From Symbiodinium natans (taxonomy: Eukaryota; Sar; Dinophyceae; Suessiales; Symbiodiniaceae), in NCBI GenBank assembly GCA_905221605.1, contig CAJNDS010002168.1, positions 230,710-294,709 of the forward strand: a stretch of 64,000 bases of DNA, given 5' to 3'. The translations under genes and the position numbers were made by a program. Positions 63,067 to 64,000 of this stretch are shown here, in pieces. The notes under the pieces were generated by a model, which saw only the letters and a list, made by a program, of their open reading frames with translations, searched no databases and was not told the origin of the DNA. Each line of letters starts with the position of its first letter. The stretch's first letter is position 1.

Positions 63067-64000
63067 TCGCGCGCGGTGACACATATACGCACATGCGCAA
63101 ATGCAGACACATCATTACGTATGCACAGACGCATCCGACCATGTTAATAGCTGCATGTTGCCTTTAAATAGTCAGATTAGTTCGGCGTGTGTGTAGCTTT
63201 AGGAGCATTTTTGACTGAGGTTTTTTGTGTTTCATATTTAATTATGTATAGTTAAACTGGATAACAAAGTAATTCCAGCACATGGGTGCATTTGATCTGA
63301 GCGATTTAGCTAAAACTTAAGTGTACTTTAGATACTTAAGCTCAGATTTCTGAAAACATATCATATTGTCTCAAAATGCAGAAAGCCTTGTAGGTCGGAG
63401 GGAGAGTTGAACCAGGGGACAGTGTCGCCAGGGAGATTCAGGGGGAAACCTCAGAAATATCCAGAGGAATGGCTGGGATAGTCTGGATATGTGGAGGGGA
63501 ACTAAATCCTGGTCTGCTTCTTCTAGATGCGTCTTCTGACGAAAGACATAAAATCCAGCTGCGGCAACGCGAGAATACTATGAGCAAATATACATACATG
63601 ACTATGCCATATCAAGCATCCTGTACTGTCAGTTCTGTGAACTGATTCAATTGAACTGACCAAGTAGAATTAACTGAAACGCTCGCGCGTGACGCCCTGT
63701 CTTCCAGAAGAGCGTGAAATTCCAAAACCTTTATGTAATCAGAATTAAATTTAGGTCAGAGTAAATTTAAACGAGTGGGACTGTGTCGCCACTGAGGTCC
63801 AGGGAAACGGTTGGGATGGTTTGGATGTGTAAAGGAACGTTACATCTTGGTCAGCTTGTTCTACACGCTGGTCGGCTGGACGCCGACGCGGATTTTTTTT
63901 CCTTACCCCCCATTCAATCACCGTGGCCGAGGCCAAAGAAAGAGCTATTAGGCGGAGGGGGAAGCGGTGTGGCCGGCTTCCTGTACGTACCCCTCTGCCT
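63067..64000. other. Right flank with a diverged direct repeat
   Basis: No gene seen. Segments near 63390-63545 and 63765-63885 are diverged copies of one sequence sharing GTGTCGCC, CAGGGAAAC-like, GGCTGGGATAGTCTGGAT-like and CTTGGTC-like blocks in the same order. Confidence 0.5.

Overview
The window looks like a nuclear chromosome region from a dinoflagellate-type protist (Symbiodiniaceae-like is my best guess). The basis is (TTTAGGG)n telomere-type arrays, genes split by very short introns with GT-AG and GC-AG borders, introner-like repeats with terminal inverted repeats, and a very long Ty1/copia polyprotein with a lysine/glycine-rich Gag. No ribosomal or tRNA gene and no prokaryotic signal was found. 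The species assignment is inference.

Left part (1-12,420): a subtelomere-like mosaic. Interstitial TTTAGGG/CCCTAAA arrays in both orientations alternate with short islands of about 60-140 bp. Many islands read as exons on the minus strand with splice sites at their edges. One chain (4724 down to 1037) has compatible reading phases at every junction I could define and includes an ABC-type P-loop (GPSSCGKTT). Telomere-type arrays therefore appear to sit inside introns of a host gene. The same region holds minisatellites, a G-rich run, a small element with long perfect terminal inverted repeats (7107-7284) and a proline-rich open frame (10163-10772).

Middle (12,565-16,360): an AT-rich satellite with three conserved islands, a 55-bp satellite with a three-unit higher-order pattern, decayed telomeric sequence and an ATCATCTTTT repeat.

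Right part (16,036-64,000): two nearly identical copies of an approximately 17.8-kb plus-strand element, separated by a 100-N assembly gap and more AT satellite. Each copy encodes a small basic CxxC protein; an intron-rich gene of many small exons; a zinc-binding protein; a PD-(D/E)XK nuclease joined to a D5/SF3-like helicase; a polymerase-palm-like, OTU-like protease and C2H2 protein; and a DDE transposase. The three long frames look like one transcription unit joined by a possible -1 frameshift and short introns. I interpret it as a large DNA transposon that brings its own replication-type enzymes. It is not a Polinton: I see no PolB, capsid or retroviral-type integrase.

Copy 1 also carries a complete 10,610-bp Ty1/copia retrotransposon on the minus strand (18993-29602), with identical 211-bp LTRs and a 5-bp target duplication. 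Copy 2 preserves the empty site, so the insertion came after the two copies separated. Outside the insertion the copies differ by few substitutions and several small indels, and each carries a different frame-breaking indel in the intron-rich gene.
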